Shown: positions 22,801 through 35,100 of the stretch, piece after piece | Position numbering within the stretch: position 1 is the first letter of the stretch | How the letters are laid out: each line of letters begins with the position of its first letter | Source: Papiliotrema nemorosa | Taxonomy: Eukaryota; Basidiomycota; Tremellomycetes; Tremellales; Rhynchogastremaceae | Direction: 5' to 3' | DNA: 64,000 nucleotides | Assembly (NCBI GenBank): GCA_032158125.1 | Contig: JASKOT010000018.1 | Span: forward strand, 186,001-250,000 | Notes under the pieces: model-generated | Database searches by the model: none | What the model was told of the DNA's origin: nothing | Seen by the model: only the letters and a program-made list of their open reading frames with translations | Made by a program: the position numbers and the translations under genes

Positions 22801-24572
22801 CTAGTAGACCATCGACGACATGTCGGCTCTGATCCTCGAGTAGTCCAGCAGGCCATCTGTTCGTCCAATAGCAGCCAAAGCAATGTCCTTGTCCCACAGG
22901 TACTTCAATGCTACTCGCTTGATGTCCTCGGGTGTGACGGCATCAATGTACCTCTCGACCTCCTTGGGGGTGAATCGTTTACCGGTAGAGACCATTTGTC
23001 GTCCAATGTCATCGGCAATGGCAAAGGTACCGTCGAGGGAGAGGAGGAGACCAGCCTTGGCTTGCGACTTGGCTCGCTCGACCTCGGCAAGGGTAGGGGA
23101 GATGGACATTCGGGTCCACTCTTTGAGGGTAAAGTGGACCAAGTCGTCGACATTGGTCAAGTTCTCGGTGATCAAGTAGACACCCCAGAGACCAGTGTCG
23201 TTGTAGGTAGAATAGAAGTGTTGGAAAGAGTTGGCGAGGTTGTTGGAGGATACAATGTGGGAGAGTTTGGAGCTCAACAATGGGGAAGCACCCAATCCTC
23301 GGTCCCAGTTTCCAAAGATGCTAGACAGGACAAAGAATGGCCAGTAGTCTGGGCTCCTCCATCCGACGGCCTCGACGGCAATGGCAATGTGGAGATTGTT
23401 CATAGTGTCGTCTCGGACTCGGATCTCAGCACCGGAGAAGACGGGCTTTTCTCGCGAAATACCGCCGAGGGGGATGGGGTTGGAGGAGACGGGGACAGAG
23501 GCAAAGTTTTTCTCGGCGAGTTTGACGAGCTCCTCGTGCGAGATTCCACCAGCTCCGACGAGGCACATTCGGTCGGCAGTGTAGTTGGTTTTGATGTAGT
23601 CGGTGAGGTTCTCTCGGCTCATCTTTCGGATGTGCTCCTCTGGACCGAGGATAGAGTTACCCAATGGTTGACCTAAAAGTCAGTCCAGGTCCCGCTCCAA
23701 AATTCAAGGGAGCTCACGCTGGAAGGCAATCGAGTGGAGGTGGTCGAAGATGGTCTCGGCAGTGTTGGCAGCAACATCCTCGGCTTCCCTCAAAATGACA
23801 CCCTTTTCTCGTTCGACGGCCGATGCCTCGATCTTCGAGTTGAGTGCCATATCGGCGATAATCTCCACCATCTGCCCAGCATCCTTGTCGAAGCAGTGAG
23901 CCTGGTATCCTGTTTGTTCTCGCGAAGTGTAGGCGTTGAGGGTTGCTCCGGTGTTTTCGACCTCGAGCTCGATTTGGTTTTGCGATCGCTTGTTGGTTCC
24001 CTTGAATGCGAGGTGCTATTTGTTAGCGCATGTAATGTTGGTCTTTCCGAGTCCTCCTCGAGAATGATCCGGCCGTCTCCTCTCGCATGATATCCTCCCC
24101 CACTTGTTCTGAGGAATCTGCCCTTCGGCTTTCCCATGCACAATTCTCATTCACGCATTCATCACGATAGAGCCCCGACTCACCTCCAAGAAATGAGCAG
24201 CACCGCTTGCATTCATCGAGTCAGCCCTCGATCCAGCATCGATGTAAAGCGCGACTGTCGAAGTGGACATTCCCGGGATAGTCTCTGATGAAACTGAGAA
24301 TCCGTTTGACAATGTCGACGTGTGTGTGACGGGATCGGCATATCGGGCAGTTTGGACGGGGGTAGCGAGGGTTCGGCTGAGGGGGACAATCTGGTATCCA
24401 TCAGTCAAACAGGCACCACTTGAGACTAGACTTTGCACGATGATCCCATGTTGAGCCAATGAGATGAGGTGTATTTGGGGTTTGGAGATGTCTGACATAC
24501 GGGTTTCCTGAGGTTGGTCAACCTAGGTTGTTGTCTACCCAGTGACCTAGCGACGAGACGAGCAGCAGACAT
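22801..24572 (-). CDS. MAS1: Mitochondrial processing peptidase beta subunit
   Basis: Four exons: 24501-24572, 24184-24390, 23718-24015, 22801-23672, 482 residues. This is the catalytic subunit that cleaves presequences in the matrix. The N-terminus SAARLVARSLGRQ is a basic amphipathic presequence. The inverted zinc motif HFLEH (residues 90-94) is split by the 168-bp intron 24016-24183, and LAFKGTNKRSQ follows directly, as in MPP-beta and the related core I proteins. Later blocks (NAYTSREQTGY, REKGVILRE, FGNWDRGLG) also match the family. The intact HxxEH and its downstream Glu support an active peptidase over the inactive alpha or core subunits. Introns of 110 and 168 bp are longer than the local norm. 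Confidence 0.93.
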
Positions 24573-24851
24573 GGCGAGGAGGTGCGGTCTACCGGTAGAG
24601 AAGGAGGATGAGGTGGTGGGTCTAGGTATGATACACGACTTTGCGATCTGCCAATCCAACCACTGAGAGCGAGAGAGACGGAAAGCCACGGAGGGACGCC
24701 CCAGGAGATAACTCCGGCTAATTCCGCAATGTGGCACTCTGGGAATACCTCACCCACCCTCTGTGACGCGCTCATCCACGTACAGCCAAACCAACTGCAT
24801 ATAGAGTACAGCATAGCATAGGCACACCTCACCTCACCTCACCATCCCACG
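24573..24851. promoter_or_regulatory. Shared promoter of MAS1 and YIP1
   Basis: A 279-bp divergent region between the two start codons. A short CTCAC tandem repeat (CACCTCACCTCACCTCACC) lies just before the YIP1 ATG and is probably part of its 5' leader. Confidence 0.5.
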
Positions 24852-25728
24852 ATGTTCCAGCAGAACTACGGCTCATCATCCCAGCCGTATGGCTCCCAAC
24901 CCTCAGAACCCCTCGCATTCTTCTCTACTCAACCCGGCTCATCCTCCAATTCTCCCTACTATTCTGGCTCGCGCTCTTCTCTGGAGGGCAATATGGGTGC
25001 GGGAGCCTACGGCGCCGGCGCTACAGGCAGCATGTCGGGTGCAAGATTAGGCAGCATGATGGCGGGAGAAGGGAGGTGGTATGAAGCATTCGGAACAGGC
25101 GGATTTGAAGGTGAACCGGGGTTGATGGAGGGTGAGCATGCGGTGAGAGCTTTCAGCTGATCTGCCTAGAACTGGGCATAAATCCATCACATATACTACA
25201 AAAGAGCCTGGCAGTGTTGAATCCCCTGGCGAGGGTCGACGCGAATATAATGGACGATGCGGATCTAGCAGGACCCATCGTATTCTCCTTTGCATTCGCA
25301 TTCGTCCTCCTCCTGGTGAGCTGTCTCTATGGCAAGGTCATACAGCTCGAGCTCACAGACAGTCTGGTAAACCTCAGTTCTCCTACATTTATGGTGTCGG
25401 ACTTCTCGGTACAACCGCCATCTACCTCCTGCTCAACCTCATGTCTGAGTCCGGTATAGATGCCTACAGGACAGCCTCTGTCCTTGGTTACTGTCTAATA
25501 CCGATGATCTTCCTCGGTTCATTAGGCATAGGAGTCGGAATAGACCATCCCATCGGTTATTTTCTCTCCACCGTATCTATCATCTGGTGCACCCACTCAG
25601 CAAGCTCAATCTTCGTCGCAGTATTACGGATGGACCATCAACGTTTACTCGTGGCGTACCCCGTGGGCCTGTTGTATGGGTGTTTCGCGTTGTTGAGCAT
25701 ATTCAACGTCGTCCCGGCGAAGAAGTAG
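24852..25728 (+). CDS. YIP1: YIP1-family ER/Golgi membrane protein
   Basis: Three exons: 24852-25131, 25170-25315, 25363-25728, 263 residues. The N-terminal ~100 residues are Gln/Ser/Gly-rich and cytosolic. Next comes the conserved ELGINPSHI block, then five hydrophobic spans with DADLAGPIVF, GKPQFSYIYGVG and LGYCLIPMIFLG, all diagnostic of the Yip1/YIPF5 branch. The family binds Ypt1/Ypt31-type Rab GTPases and acts in COPII vesicle formation and Golgi structure. The DADLAGP and YIYG landmarks are intact. Divergently transcribed from MAS1. Confidence 0.92.
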
Positions 25729-25790
25729 ATACCTTTTAGGGCAAGCTATAGTTGCATAGATGCATACTCCATATGTGTCAGGAATCCAAA

Positions 25791-27114
25791 TTAGTACAAA
25801 CCGGCAAACTCGTCGTGAGGTTTCGGGTGGGAGGGTGTCTCGGGAGAAGGAAGGGCGACATTGGGTTGAGGAGGAGGAAGGAGGGAAGCATAAGGAGCGA
25901 GAATAGAGTCGAAGACTGCGTCCGAGGAGAGGGGAAGAGGGTTGGGAGCTGAAACGTCAGCGCGTTGGCGCAACATGCGATTTCACGTACATTGAGGAAC
26001 AATGGGTGCGACAGGTCGTGTGGCCTTGGCCATACCGGCCACAATCAACCTTTTCAAAGCAGGACCATCCAGCGGCGCCTCCTTCTTCGGTGCAGGTTCA
26101 GTCTGAGCGGTAGTGACCTTGGTCTCGGCCGCCTGTTGGTCAGGTACCACACTTGTCTTTCTATGGTGGACTCGCCTCGCTCTTTCGTTTCCCACTGGGA
26201 CCCATCACGTCCAAGTTCAACTTTTCGGCCGATCCCCAAGGGTTTTTGAGTTGGCCGAGAGCGACCAGCACATCTCCCTTGGTCAACATCCCGCCTTTGC
26301 CCGTACCCTTCAGCTTTTGGATCTGTTCCGATGTCAAGGAAGATTCTTGCAATCTACAGTCAGGTCACAGGAAGAAAGGTGCTCGGATGGACTCACAACC
26401 TGGAAACGGAAGGGAAGAGGGGTTTAGGGTGTGTGATAGTCTTGTGTCCGTGTCCGACTTCTTTCTCCGAAGTCTGAGCTTTCGGCTCCTCCTTCTTTTC
26501 CTCTGCCTTGGGTTTGGATTCCTCTTTCGGCGGCTCTGAGCTCGAAGTAGAAGCAGAAGCGGACGAAGAGCTAGATCCTTCTGGACCGAGATCTTTCGGT
26601 ACTTCGATAGCTGAAAGATCGTCCCCTTCTTCCGCGAGCATGGCAATCACTTGTCCAACCGGAATCTTCGACGAACCCGCTTGCGACTGACATGAGTTGA
26701 AGCTCAAACTTGACAGCGATGACTTACAACAATCTTTCCCAGAACACCATCATCTTGCGCTTCGACATCGATAGTGGCCTTGTCCGTCTCCTATCTAATC
26801 AGCACAACCCCGTCAGTCGGATCCCCAATCCGCCCAAGATGAGTCGATCAAAGCTGATGGTGTCCGCCAGAGGAAAAGCAACGCACCACTTCAAGCAGTA
26901 CATCCCCCGCTGCGAAAGCCTCTCCCTCGTTCTTCTTCCAAGAAGCAATCCCACCTTCCGTCATGGTGGGCGACATGGCCGGCATCCTCATCGCTGTGGT
27001 AGCGTACCGAACGTGCACTGCCGAGTGAGCTCGCATGGCGTCAAATGCTCGTCTTAGCTCACCTCGGGAACATGTCGCCCTGATGAGCGCTCTGGGTATC
27101 CTCGAGCTGGACAT
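25791..27114 (-). CDS. PDX1: Pyruvate dehydrogenase complex protein X (E3-binding)
   Basis: Seven exons: 27063-27114, 26887-27029, 26728-26790, 26397-26686, 26176-26353, 25991-26132, 25791-25948, about 341 residues. It docks dihydrolipoamide dehydrogenase (E3) onto the PDC core in mitochondria. A short basic presequence precedes a lipoyl domain ([15 protein letters not shown] ... [16 protein letters not shown]) with lipoyl Lys69. A Ser/Lys/Glu-rich linker follows, then the peripheral-subunit-binding domain ([20 protein letters not shown]). There is no acyltransferase catalytic domain or HxxxDG motif, which separates it from E2. Intron 26133-26175 appears to be GC-AG. The 33-bp first intron keeps the frame open and could be retained. 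Confidence 0.87.
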
Positions 27115-27363
27115 GGTGTGGAGTAGGGTTGCAATGGTTTGATATTTTGACACTTTGGACCCTCACAACGCGGTGGGGAACGGGCAGTTCAACGGAGCGG
27201 AATCAAATGCTCACCGCTACACTTCCGTCCCTTGCCCTTCCTATAGTTACCCTTCTTGTCGCTGTTTCTCGCTCACGATGCAAATGAGATGTGCATGGTT
27301 CGCTCTTGATATGCTATGGATATGCTATCATTGATGTTATCATTCCTTACAATTTTGAAAGCC
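27115..27363. other. PDX1 upstream region / HEM25 3' flank
   Basis: Spacer between two minus-strand genes; it holds the PDX1 promoter. No coding exon seen. Confidence 0.4.
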
Positions 27364-28647
27364 CTACACCCGATCACGAAGGAACAGTAATAACCCTTCG
27401 TACACTGTCCACCCTATTGCGCCACTCATCGCTTTCCTTGATATCCGCAATGTCGATCCTGAGAAGAATCCTGCAAGACCTCGATCCTGAAAGTTAGCAG
27501 CGCCATCACCCCCAAGACGTGATAGCTCACCAAGTATATCCTGCGCACGGCTGTGCGTAGCGTGGGATGATTCTCCGGGTTGACTTGCATCCGGGTTTTG
27601 ACACAATCTGCAGGTGATGTGAATAGCGTAGCAAATGTAGCTGCTATTGCGGCTACACATTAGCATACGCAGATAAATGCAGTGATTGTCATTCACCAGA
27701 ACCAGAATGTAACGCGGCGTTGGGAACTCCCCACTCCGGTTTCAATGCTTTGGCTAGATTGTCAACACTTGATAGCGACCTATACTGTGATGAATGGAAT
27801 TGACTCACACAACACATCCTTTCCCTTTTCATAAAACACCAAAGACATGCCTGCGTAAGGGGCGTCCCTCACTGCTGTAGCTGTGAATCCCTGAAACAGC
27901 CCTCGAACCCCGTTGGTCTGTAAGAGCGATTTGAATGCTCCCCATATACTCCTATATTCTGCATATTGATTACTCTACTCGTCAGCTTGACCACTCCGAG
28001 CTCCGTGCTAGGTTGCCCTAGGCTCACCTCGTATCGCGCCTTGAGGACCGTAATGGGATTGAGAATAAACCCAACAGACGTTCTCGCTATCGCCCCTGCG
28101 ACCAAGTTACCAGGCACAGATAGCTTGACCAACGTCGTCCTTTGTGAGCGTGTATTCGATTCCGAGCCTATTGCAGTCTCCGATCCAGGTGGAGGGACAG
28201 GAAGTTTGGTGATATTTTGGAAGAAGGGGAGGTAAGATAGCTCGGTCCGTATACTCGTCAAGGTGTAGAAATACAGCGCGACTCCAGGGACGTTACTGAA
28301 TGATCAATGTCGCCTTCGCTCCAGCTTGTGAGACGACGGACCGTATGACGGTAGGGACCGCTCCTCGCCATAGACCTGTTATCCCGTCATTCCGTATAAC
28401 CTCCCTCGTTACCGATGATATTCTCCGCCTGGAAATCAACAACCTCGCTGATGAAGATCTGAGAAGTAGGAGATTGTCCATGATGGACCCACCTCTTTGC
28501 CCCATCACCCTCGTAGCTCTGCTGTAACCTCGTCTTGACCAGATCCAGAGGTTGCAAGATGATGGCCGACGTGAAACCTGACAGAGCCCCGCTGGAGAGA
28601 TGATGGCTCGCTATGACTTTTGTCCGTTCGATATTGATCGCCGCCAT
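27364..28647 (-). CDS. HEM25: Mitochondrial glycine carrier, SLC25A38/Hem25 type
   Basis: Seven exons: 28493-28647, 28342-28428, 28028-28295, 27809-27974, 27697-27747, 27531-27652, 27364-27486, 323 residues. Imports glycine across the inner membrane for haem synthesis. Three carrier repeats carry the signatures QPLDLVKTRLQ, NPITVLKARYE and SPADCVKTRMQ. The blocks GLWRGAVPTVIRNVPG and FTATAVRDAPYAGMSLVFYE are typical of the Hem25 subfamily, which has Arg-Asp-Ala-Pro where most carriers differ. The first intron (28429-28492) is the least certain boundary. It sits head to head with the next plus-strand gene at a distance of only 161 bp. Confidence 0.9.
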
Positions 28648-28808
28648 GCTGCCGCTGCTGTGCGCACCGGACCTTGTGCGTGTCAATGGGTAGGCGAAAA
28701 GGGGTGAGAATATGATCGTCGGAATGGGATTTTCGGAAAAGTAGACGAGTCATCTAACCGGCAATCGGCCATTGTTCAAGGCGATCTTGTCACACACCAC
28801 CCCATGTC

Positions 28809-29878
28809 ATGTCCTTCAAGGTGCGTTCAGAGTGCAAACAGCATCGATGGCCCAACAGTCATAATCATGGAGAGACTGACATCTAGGATGGACAGAACAG
28901 CGTAAAGTCCCTGTTGGACTTGCTCAAATCTACCCAGGATCCCAATGCCTCCCCCTCCTTTCCTTCTCAGCCCGAAGCAGGCCCATCACGTCAAACCCAT
29001 CAATCCAATACATACAGCTACGACCCCCATAATCCGTCTCCACATGTATCTACCACGTCATCTGTCAACCCCATCCAACGTCAATTAGACGATCTCCTCG
29101 CTTCGCTCAAACGCCCCGCTCCATCTTCTGACGGGTCAACGTCGACATCAGCATTTGATGGAGCGCGGAACAGCCTCATACAGCCTTTCGGCCCTGTATC
29201 TCGACAAAAATCATTCGACCATTCCTCTTTACCCCCCGTGAATGACGTCGGGCGATCTACCTCCGAGACCCGTTTGGGAGAGGGTAAGAGGGAAAAAGGA
29301 TGGGAGGTGATGAACTTTACAAAGGCTTTACCGATCATCTCCACTCTTCTTCAAGATGAAAACTTCAAACGTGAATTGAAAAAGGTACACCAGCCTCTAT
29401 TTCCCGTCCTCAATCTCGATCAAGAACTGGATGCTGATTCACAGATGAAAGCAGAACAGGATGGGTTGGAAAGGCGTCTATGGGCCAAACAGGAGAAGCT
29501 CAAAGGTGATCATACGAGATCGCTCGAGCCGGAGAAAGAAATGTGAGCAAACTTGTGTGCCCCAACGTCGAGGTCCTGCTGATTATGCAGATCTAGGATC
29601 ACCCGTCAGCCAATAACAAAGGAGAAACAAGCCGCAAGTCGTCTTTCATACTGCTCACTCACCATAGCTGATACGTCCAGGAATGGGATCAAGCACTACA
29701 AAAGAAGCTCCAAGATCTTTACCTCAATGTTGTCCTCCCTACCTTGGATGGATTGACCGTTCGGCAATGCGCTAGACTGGAAGAACTTGGCGTGCCGGGT
29801 TTAGGAGGGGAAGGAGAAGAACGCCAGAAGCGGGTCAAGAGGATTATGAGTGTGGTCCAGGCTGGAATGGAGGAATAG
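28809..29878 (+). CDS. Unknown coiled-coil protein
   Basis: Five exons: 28809-28820, 28887-29384, 29445-29542, 29622-29637, 29681-29878, 273 residues. The first exon holds only four codons (MSFK) and the fourth is 16 nt. After a Ser/Pro-rich region there is a helical core (NFTKALPIISTLLQDENFK), a charged coiled coil (MKAEQDGLERRLWAKQEK), then LYLNVVLPTLDGLTVRQCARL. The end is basic (RQKRVKRIMSVVQAGMEE). No family is recognised. The frame closes only with the acceptor at 29621, which supports the 16-nt exon. Confidence 0.65.
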
Positions 29879-30109
29879 GCGCTCGAGAGGATGACATCTC
29901 CCACGATTTTGCTCATCGTGTGGAGATGTGTTGAGGGGTAACGACGTGACGCTGATTTGACGTATAAATGCATGATGATAACGTTGACTCCGAATTGTCA
30001 GAGTCGTAGATGCGTGAACCGGGAATCACAGTACAACAGTTAACGAGATTAGATTGACCTTGGGCCGAAGGAGGGTACCGATGTGTATGTAAAAGCGGAA
30101 AAAGATGGA

Positions 30110-30726
30110 TCAATTCTGCAACATGAGCACACACGTACAACCCAGTCGGGAAGCTCACCTCTCGCCATTGATGTGAACAATCGACGCATTTGCTAAGCAA
30201 TCAGTACCTTCCGGAAAAGTGTTATGTAGCAAAAAGAGACGTACTAGAAAGTTGTCGCGGGTTCATCTGCCGATCTGATCTGAAGCATCATATAGAAGGC
30301 AGATTTCGAAGGTCCCTCGCAAGCCGGACACGTCGCTGATCTCAGCACTCTCTCTTTACTCCACGTAGATTCGATGGCCCATAGTAAGGCCTAAGTGTTC
30401 CTCACCAGGCATCTTGTCCACGTTGGCCCAGGCGTCTTTCCCTCCGAGGACATCGTCCACTTCTTTCCTCTTGAAATGTGTTCGCATCGATATCTAGATG
30501 TTCAGTAAATCGCTCAAACTCCAATTCATCGGCATACCGTCTTCTTCATCTCCCACTTGTATGGACAAGTAGGGCAGACCCTATTATCAGCCTCTGCCTA
30601 TCGGCGAAAGCCATGTGGAGGGGGACCATTAGCTAGGATAGAGAGAGGGACATACCAAGCTTTCCCATCGTCATCTCCTCTGCTCCCAATGACCAGATTA
30701 TTGGAGCAGTACGGGCAGAACAGCAT
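30110..30726 (-). CDS. RPC11: RNA polymerase III subunit RPC11 (C11)
   Basis: Six exons: 30656-30726, 30538-30580, 30406-30493, 30245-30335, 30159-30192, 30110-30115, 110 residues, the same length as I recall for the yeast protein. TFIIS-like subunit needed for Pol III transcript cleavage and termination. N-terminal zinc ribbon: MLFCPYC and VCPTCPY. Middle: KRKEVDDVLGG and AWANVD. C-terminal ribbon: TCPAC, then QIRSADEP with the catalytic acidic pair Asp91-Glu92, and CVDCSHQWREN. The last exon is one codon plus stop and ends -REN like the yeast -KEN. Six exons for 110 residues, each only a few dozen bases, hide the gene from ORF finders. Confidence 0.93.
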
Positions 30727-30968
30727 CCCAGCGTGATTATAGCGGTCCGACGAGAGTAGGAGAAGAGGCGGTGTGAGGTTCTGGCGGGTCAGAGGTGAAA
30801 GATGAAACTTGGGATTTCTGAAAATGTTGAATCCAAGTTTCAGCGTGTCTGTCGATCATCTCTCTTCGCTCTGATATTTCTCTTCGCAAGCCGCACGAAC
30901 AAGGACTTCTCAAAGAGTGTGAGGTATTCCAGTATTGACATCACAAGATAAGAGCCGCGATAGCCAGC
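30727..30968. promoter_or_regulatory. Shared promoter of RPC11 and hydrolase gene
   Basis: A 242-bp divergent intergenic region. No specific element recognised. Confidence 0.4.
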
Positions 30969-31960
30969 ATGTCCGAAATGAATCTCCGACCAGTCGCTTC
31001 GTCCTCATCCTCCTCCTCATCACCCAAACCTATCCTCTTGCCCTCATTACTCCGCCCATGGCAATTCACATATCACCCCAGTCCCGATGGAAAGGATCTA
31101 AACTTGTTGATAATGTTTCACGGTCTCGGTGCGTACCCTCGACACTCATTCTTGTCCCATCTGGGTCTGTGGAAGCTGACTCTTTAGGCGATACCAAGGA
31201 GCCATTTGCGAATCTTGGTAAACAGCTCAACCTCCCTTCTACCGCTGTGCTCTCATTGCAAGCTCCCGACCAGTGAGCCTTCTCTCCACTCAGGTCCCAT
31301 CCTTCACATACCTTCACCTTCGTCCTATTCGACCTCACATCTTATTCAATGCGCTTCCGGGAACCAGAGCTGACAGACAGAATCCCACTATTGGAAGAAC
31401 CCGCTTGGTCATGGTACAACACCTTCACACCGCTGTTCGAACCCCTCCCCAACCCCGATCCTTCTTCCGCCATCCCTAAACTCCGTTCTTTGTTGTCTAC
31501 CCTTACATCCCCCGAGATAGGCTGGGACCTCAACCAGATCCATCTTTTCGGTTGGGGACAAGGAGGAACAATGGCTCTTGAACTCGCCCTGGATATCGGA
31601 AAGGCTCCCCTTAAGATTGACAGCTTTTCTGAATCGGATAAGCCTCGTCTAGGGGGTCGACTCGGGTCTGTCATTTCCGTCTGTGCGGGATTGATCTCTT
31701 TCCCTTCTTCGTCGCTTGATCTCGAAACTCCCATCGGGTTCTTCACTAGGCAGAATCAAAAATCACAGATTGCGCAAAAGACGACATCAACAGTCAAGAG
31801 AGCCTTCAAAAAGGTCGTGCTGGTGCAGGCCAAAGGCACGGGGGAGGATATGCCGAAAGGAAAGGAAGAATGGGAAGGGTTGATGAGATTCTGGAGCGAG
31901 GTGTTGATTCGGGAAGAAGGATGGAAAGGCGATGGAGAGGTCTTCGAGGTGATCCGATGA
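30969..31960 (+). CDS. Alpha/beta-hydrolase (carboxylesterase-like) lacking nucleophile Ser
   Basis: Three exons: 30969-31128, 31188-31272, 31381-31960, 274 residues. The layout is that of the acyl-protein-thioesterase/phospholipase-carboxylesterase group: LIMFHGLGD oxyanion turn, PANLG-like KEPFANLGKQL, LQAPDQIPLLEEPAWSWY and a nucleophile elbow HLFGWGQGG. In active relatives the elbow is G-x-S-x-G; here residue 141 (codon 31556-31558) is Gly. An Asp and a His of the triad cannot be placed with confidence in the C-terminal part. It may be a pseudoenzyme or a branch with a changed mechanism. A 108-bp second intron is longer than usual. Confidence 0.8.
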
Positions 31961-32118
31961 CCGTGTGGACTCTTGATCAAACTTCGTTGTTGTACGTGTA
32001 TCAATAGTCACGTCTAACAGCATCTGCATGGCACAATTATACTTCTGATGTTCTCATCGCCGTCCCAATTGTCCTTCTTCCACCTCGCAGACTCTCACCC
32101 TTCCCGTTCGAGCTCGTG

Positions 32119-35100
32119 CTAATGCTCCCTGGGGATTCTGTAACCCTGGAACAATTTCACGGCGCTCATCGTACCGTTCATTTCCGCAGTGGAATTACCT
32201 CCGCCCATTGTACCATTGACCATGGTGCCATTCGTCGATTCGAGGATCGGGATCAAAGGACAAGTGGGAGTAGGCAAGTATTGGCCATACTCCCCTGCCA
32301 TCCAGAGAACAACACCGTTTGTCCAGCCGAACCCAATTTGAACAGTGTATTCACCTCCTCCACCAGCGGCATCCGTGTCTGTCGCGTTGAACTGGAATTA
32401 GCCGTGCGCCGGAAAAGCAATAAGCGGGAGATGTCTGTGGTGATGACTTACCTTTTCAAACATGACACCAGTCTGGTCAGAGGTATAAGTACCCGTGGCG
32501 TTCAGGTCGCTGAGTGGGAGTTGAGTCAACAAACCGTCGATGGAACCTCCGGTAGAGTACCAACTGCAGAATGCAGCCTGAGCGTATCTATCCTCAGCAA
32601 CTGCTACACCCAAGGGAGGGAACTATGTCTACTTACCGGTTGGCGAACTCGATGGAGAGGGCGAGAGGCCACGGCTGACTTTTTGCCGAATCGGTAGATA
32701 GAGTGACATTCCCGATAGTCTCTTGAGGTTGAGTCTGGAGTTCCGATTCTTCCAAACCGAATTGACCTGATGCAACTTGATCAAACGAGATGGTCAAGTT
32801 GTCCAGGACCGTGGCGTTTTGAAGGTTACGACCGAGGGCCTCGAACGTCTGGATAGCGGTATCTAACATCAGCCCCACTCTCATCTCACCGTCAAGGACA
32901 TGTCTGACTCACACAAATGAGGGGGCCAAGAGTTTGGGAAGTCCCAGTTGAGTCCACTGTATACCAAAGATGAGATGGCGGGGATCCCACTGTACTTCCC
33001 GAGCAGGTACCTGAACCCAGAGACCATCTTCAAAGCCGTCTCTTCATTGTTGATCACCTCGGACGGTGTGATATTCTGCCACAAGGGGAAAGTACCCGCC
33101 ATGGTGTACGTGGGGGATCTCTCGTTTGAAGTCATGTTGAAATCGTAGAACCACCTGTGTGTCAATCATGCTGGCTGTTGATTAGATGATGTGTCAGACT
33201 CACGCCTTGTCTGCGTCCCAGTTAAGATCAAGGACTGCAGCGCTGAAGTTGGCAGACTTTTCTCTATGGTATCCAATACGAGACAACCAGTCCTCCAGAC
33301 CCGTGCTATTGCTGTTCTGTGTACCATTACCGTATGTGTTGGTGGTCGAGTTGTAATCGTCGTAGCTTATATTGTAATACTGCTCGTACATCTTTCCTAG
33401 CTAAACCGTCAGTACCTTGTCTCTTATGCACACGCAGGAGAGGGCGTACCAAAGCGTGATCACCCGATAACAGCGCATTGAGATCAGGTGGAATCTGAGC
33501 TCGTACATTCATACCCCTTAAAACGGGCTCGTTGTCCGAAACATTCTCCGACTTGAATTTACACCATCGGATAGAGTAATCGATACCGCTCTCTGCACCT
33601 GTCGCAAGTTCGGCATAGAGATCCGCCTTGGCAGAAGCGTTCAGAGGTGGAGACGCATCTTCGACAGTGTTGTAGTCTTCCACGTAACCCTTCACATGAG
33701 CTCATACGGAATTCACTGCAAGTTCAGGACGTACCTCTGGTCGAGGTGCGCTATTTGTCACGGAGTAGTGTGCGACTTGATGAGTCTTGTTTGTAAACGG
33801 TGAGGTGACCTCGATAGTTCGGTTGTTCTGCCACCATTGAAGCTCCGTCTACCCGTTCAGTAAAGGTCCCCCTCGAGCAAAGTCATCAGAGCTCACCTCC
33901 ATAAGTGGGATGGCTCTTTCCAGGATTGTGGTGTTTCCCGTCTCCCTGACATAGAGATCGACCATCTAGACCGTCAGCTTGGCTTCCATAGAATCATATC
34001 TCCGACTAACCTGGACGAAGACAGGAGGTTGAGATCGGTTCAAGTAGTATTTTCTACCGGGTCAGTCCCACCGAGAGTGAATGTGAGGAGAACTTACCGT
34101 CCTCCGTTGGGCAAAAAGCCGTAAGTCTAAGCACAGTCAGTTGTCTTCCTCGCTATGCCAGCTTCCTTTGAATTGGGTTGCTTACATCGATAAGATCCAT
34201 GAAGTTCTCCAAGAGATCCCAGCCATACTGATACAGCTCCGACTTCAACAACCCGACGAGAATCCAGTAACTGTCCCAGTAATAGATCTACCATCAATGG
34301 CCATCCTCTTTACAGCTCTCCCGGCGGGGGCTCACCTCTCTGTATCGACCACCAGGGACGACAATGGTATAGTTCAAAGGGATCAAGCTGCTCTCGCAAT
34401 CGTCCGGTCCGCTGCATACAGCCGAATCGTTAGTTTCTCTACATTATCAGCCAGACTGCCAGGTCCAAAAGGGAAAGCAGGGAGGGGCGTACCGAATGAG
34501 GAGGGTCCAGTAAGAGTTCACGACGCTGACCCATCCTTTAAGCAGTTCATCCTCGACGTTGTCCAGAATCGCAGGTGTGGCATTGAAGCCCTCAATAGCG
34601 ACTTGGGACAGCTCCAATCCCTCTCCTTTCTGCGTCTGTCAGCTTTGGAGAACGATCAACGAGAAGGGGGATGATATACGAAGTATTGCTCGACGAATGA
34701 TTCAATGTCGGCGATAGTTTTGTTCTGGGGTAAAGCGTTGTACGCAGCCAAGGTCGCGTTCAAGGTACCGTTCGTAGGCTTCACATCAATATCCAGACGA
34801 TACAGCTTGATGTTGAGAATCTCGTCTACGCACCTTGTCGACAAATGTCTAAACAATAAGCTTCTTCTTGTCAGGTATAGAAACAACCGACCTTGCTATC
34901 TGGGAAGATTCCGGAAAGCTGGACATCCTGCAACAGCTATCACGGTCAGCCCTCCCCTCATCAACAGCTTGAACCGCTCACGGGACCGGGACAAAATGTG
35001 TCTGGTGCTCCGCCATTGCACAAGACTAATTGTAAGGTCGTTTTCCATCACAATAGTAGGTGCCTTACTCTGAAGAGGCGGATAGTTGCCTTGACCTGGA

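Noticed and set aside
22996..23676. 226-codon plus-strand frame opposite MAS1
   Set aside because: Shadow of the conserved MAS1 coding strand; Gly/Val/Asp-rich antisense composition.
24820..24845. CTCAC tandem repeat as a functional repeat element
   Set aside because: Too short; ordinary simple sequence in a 5' leader.
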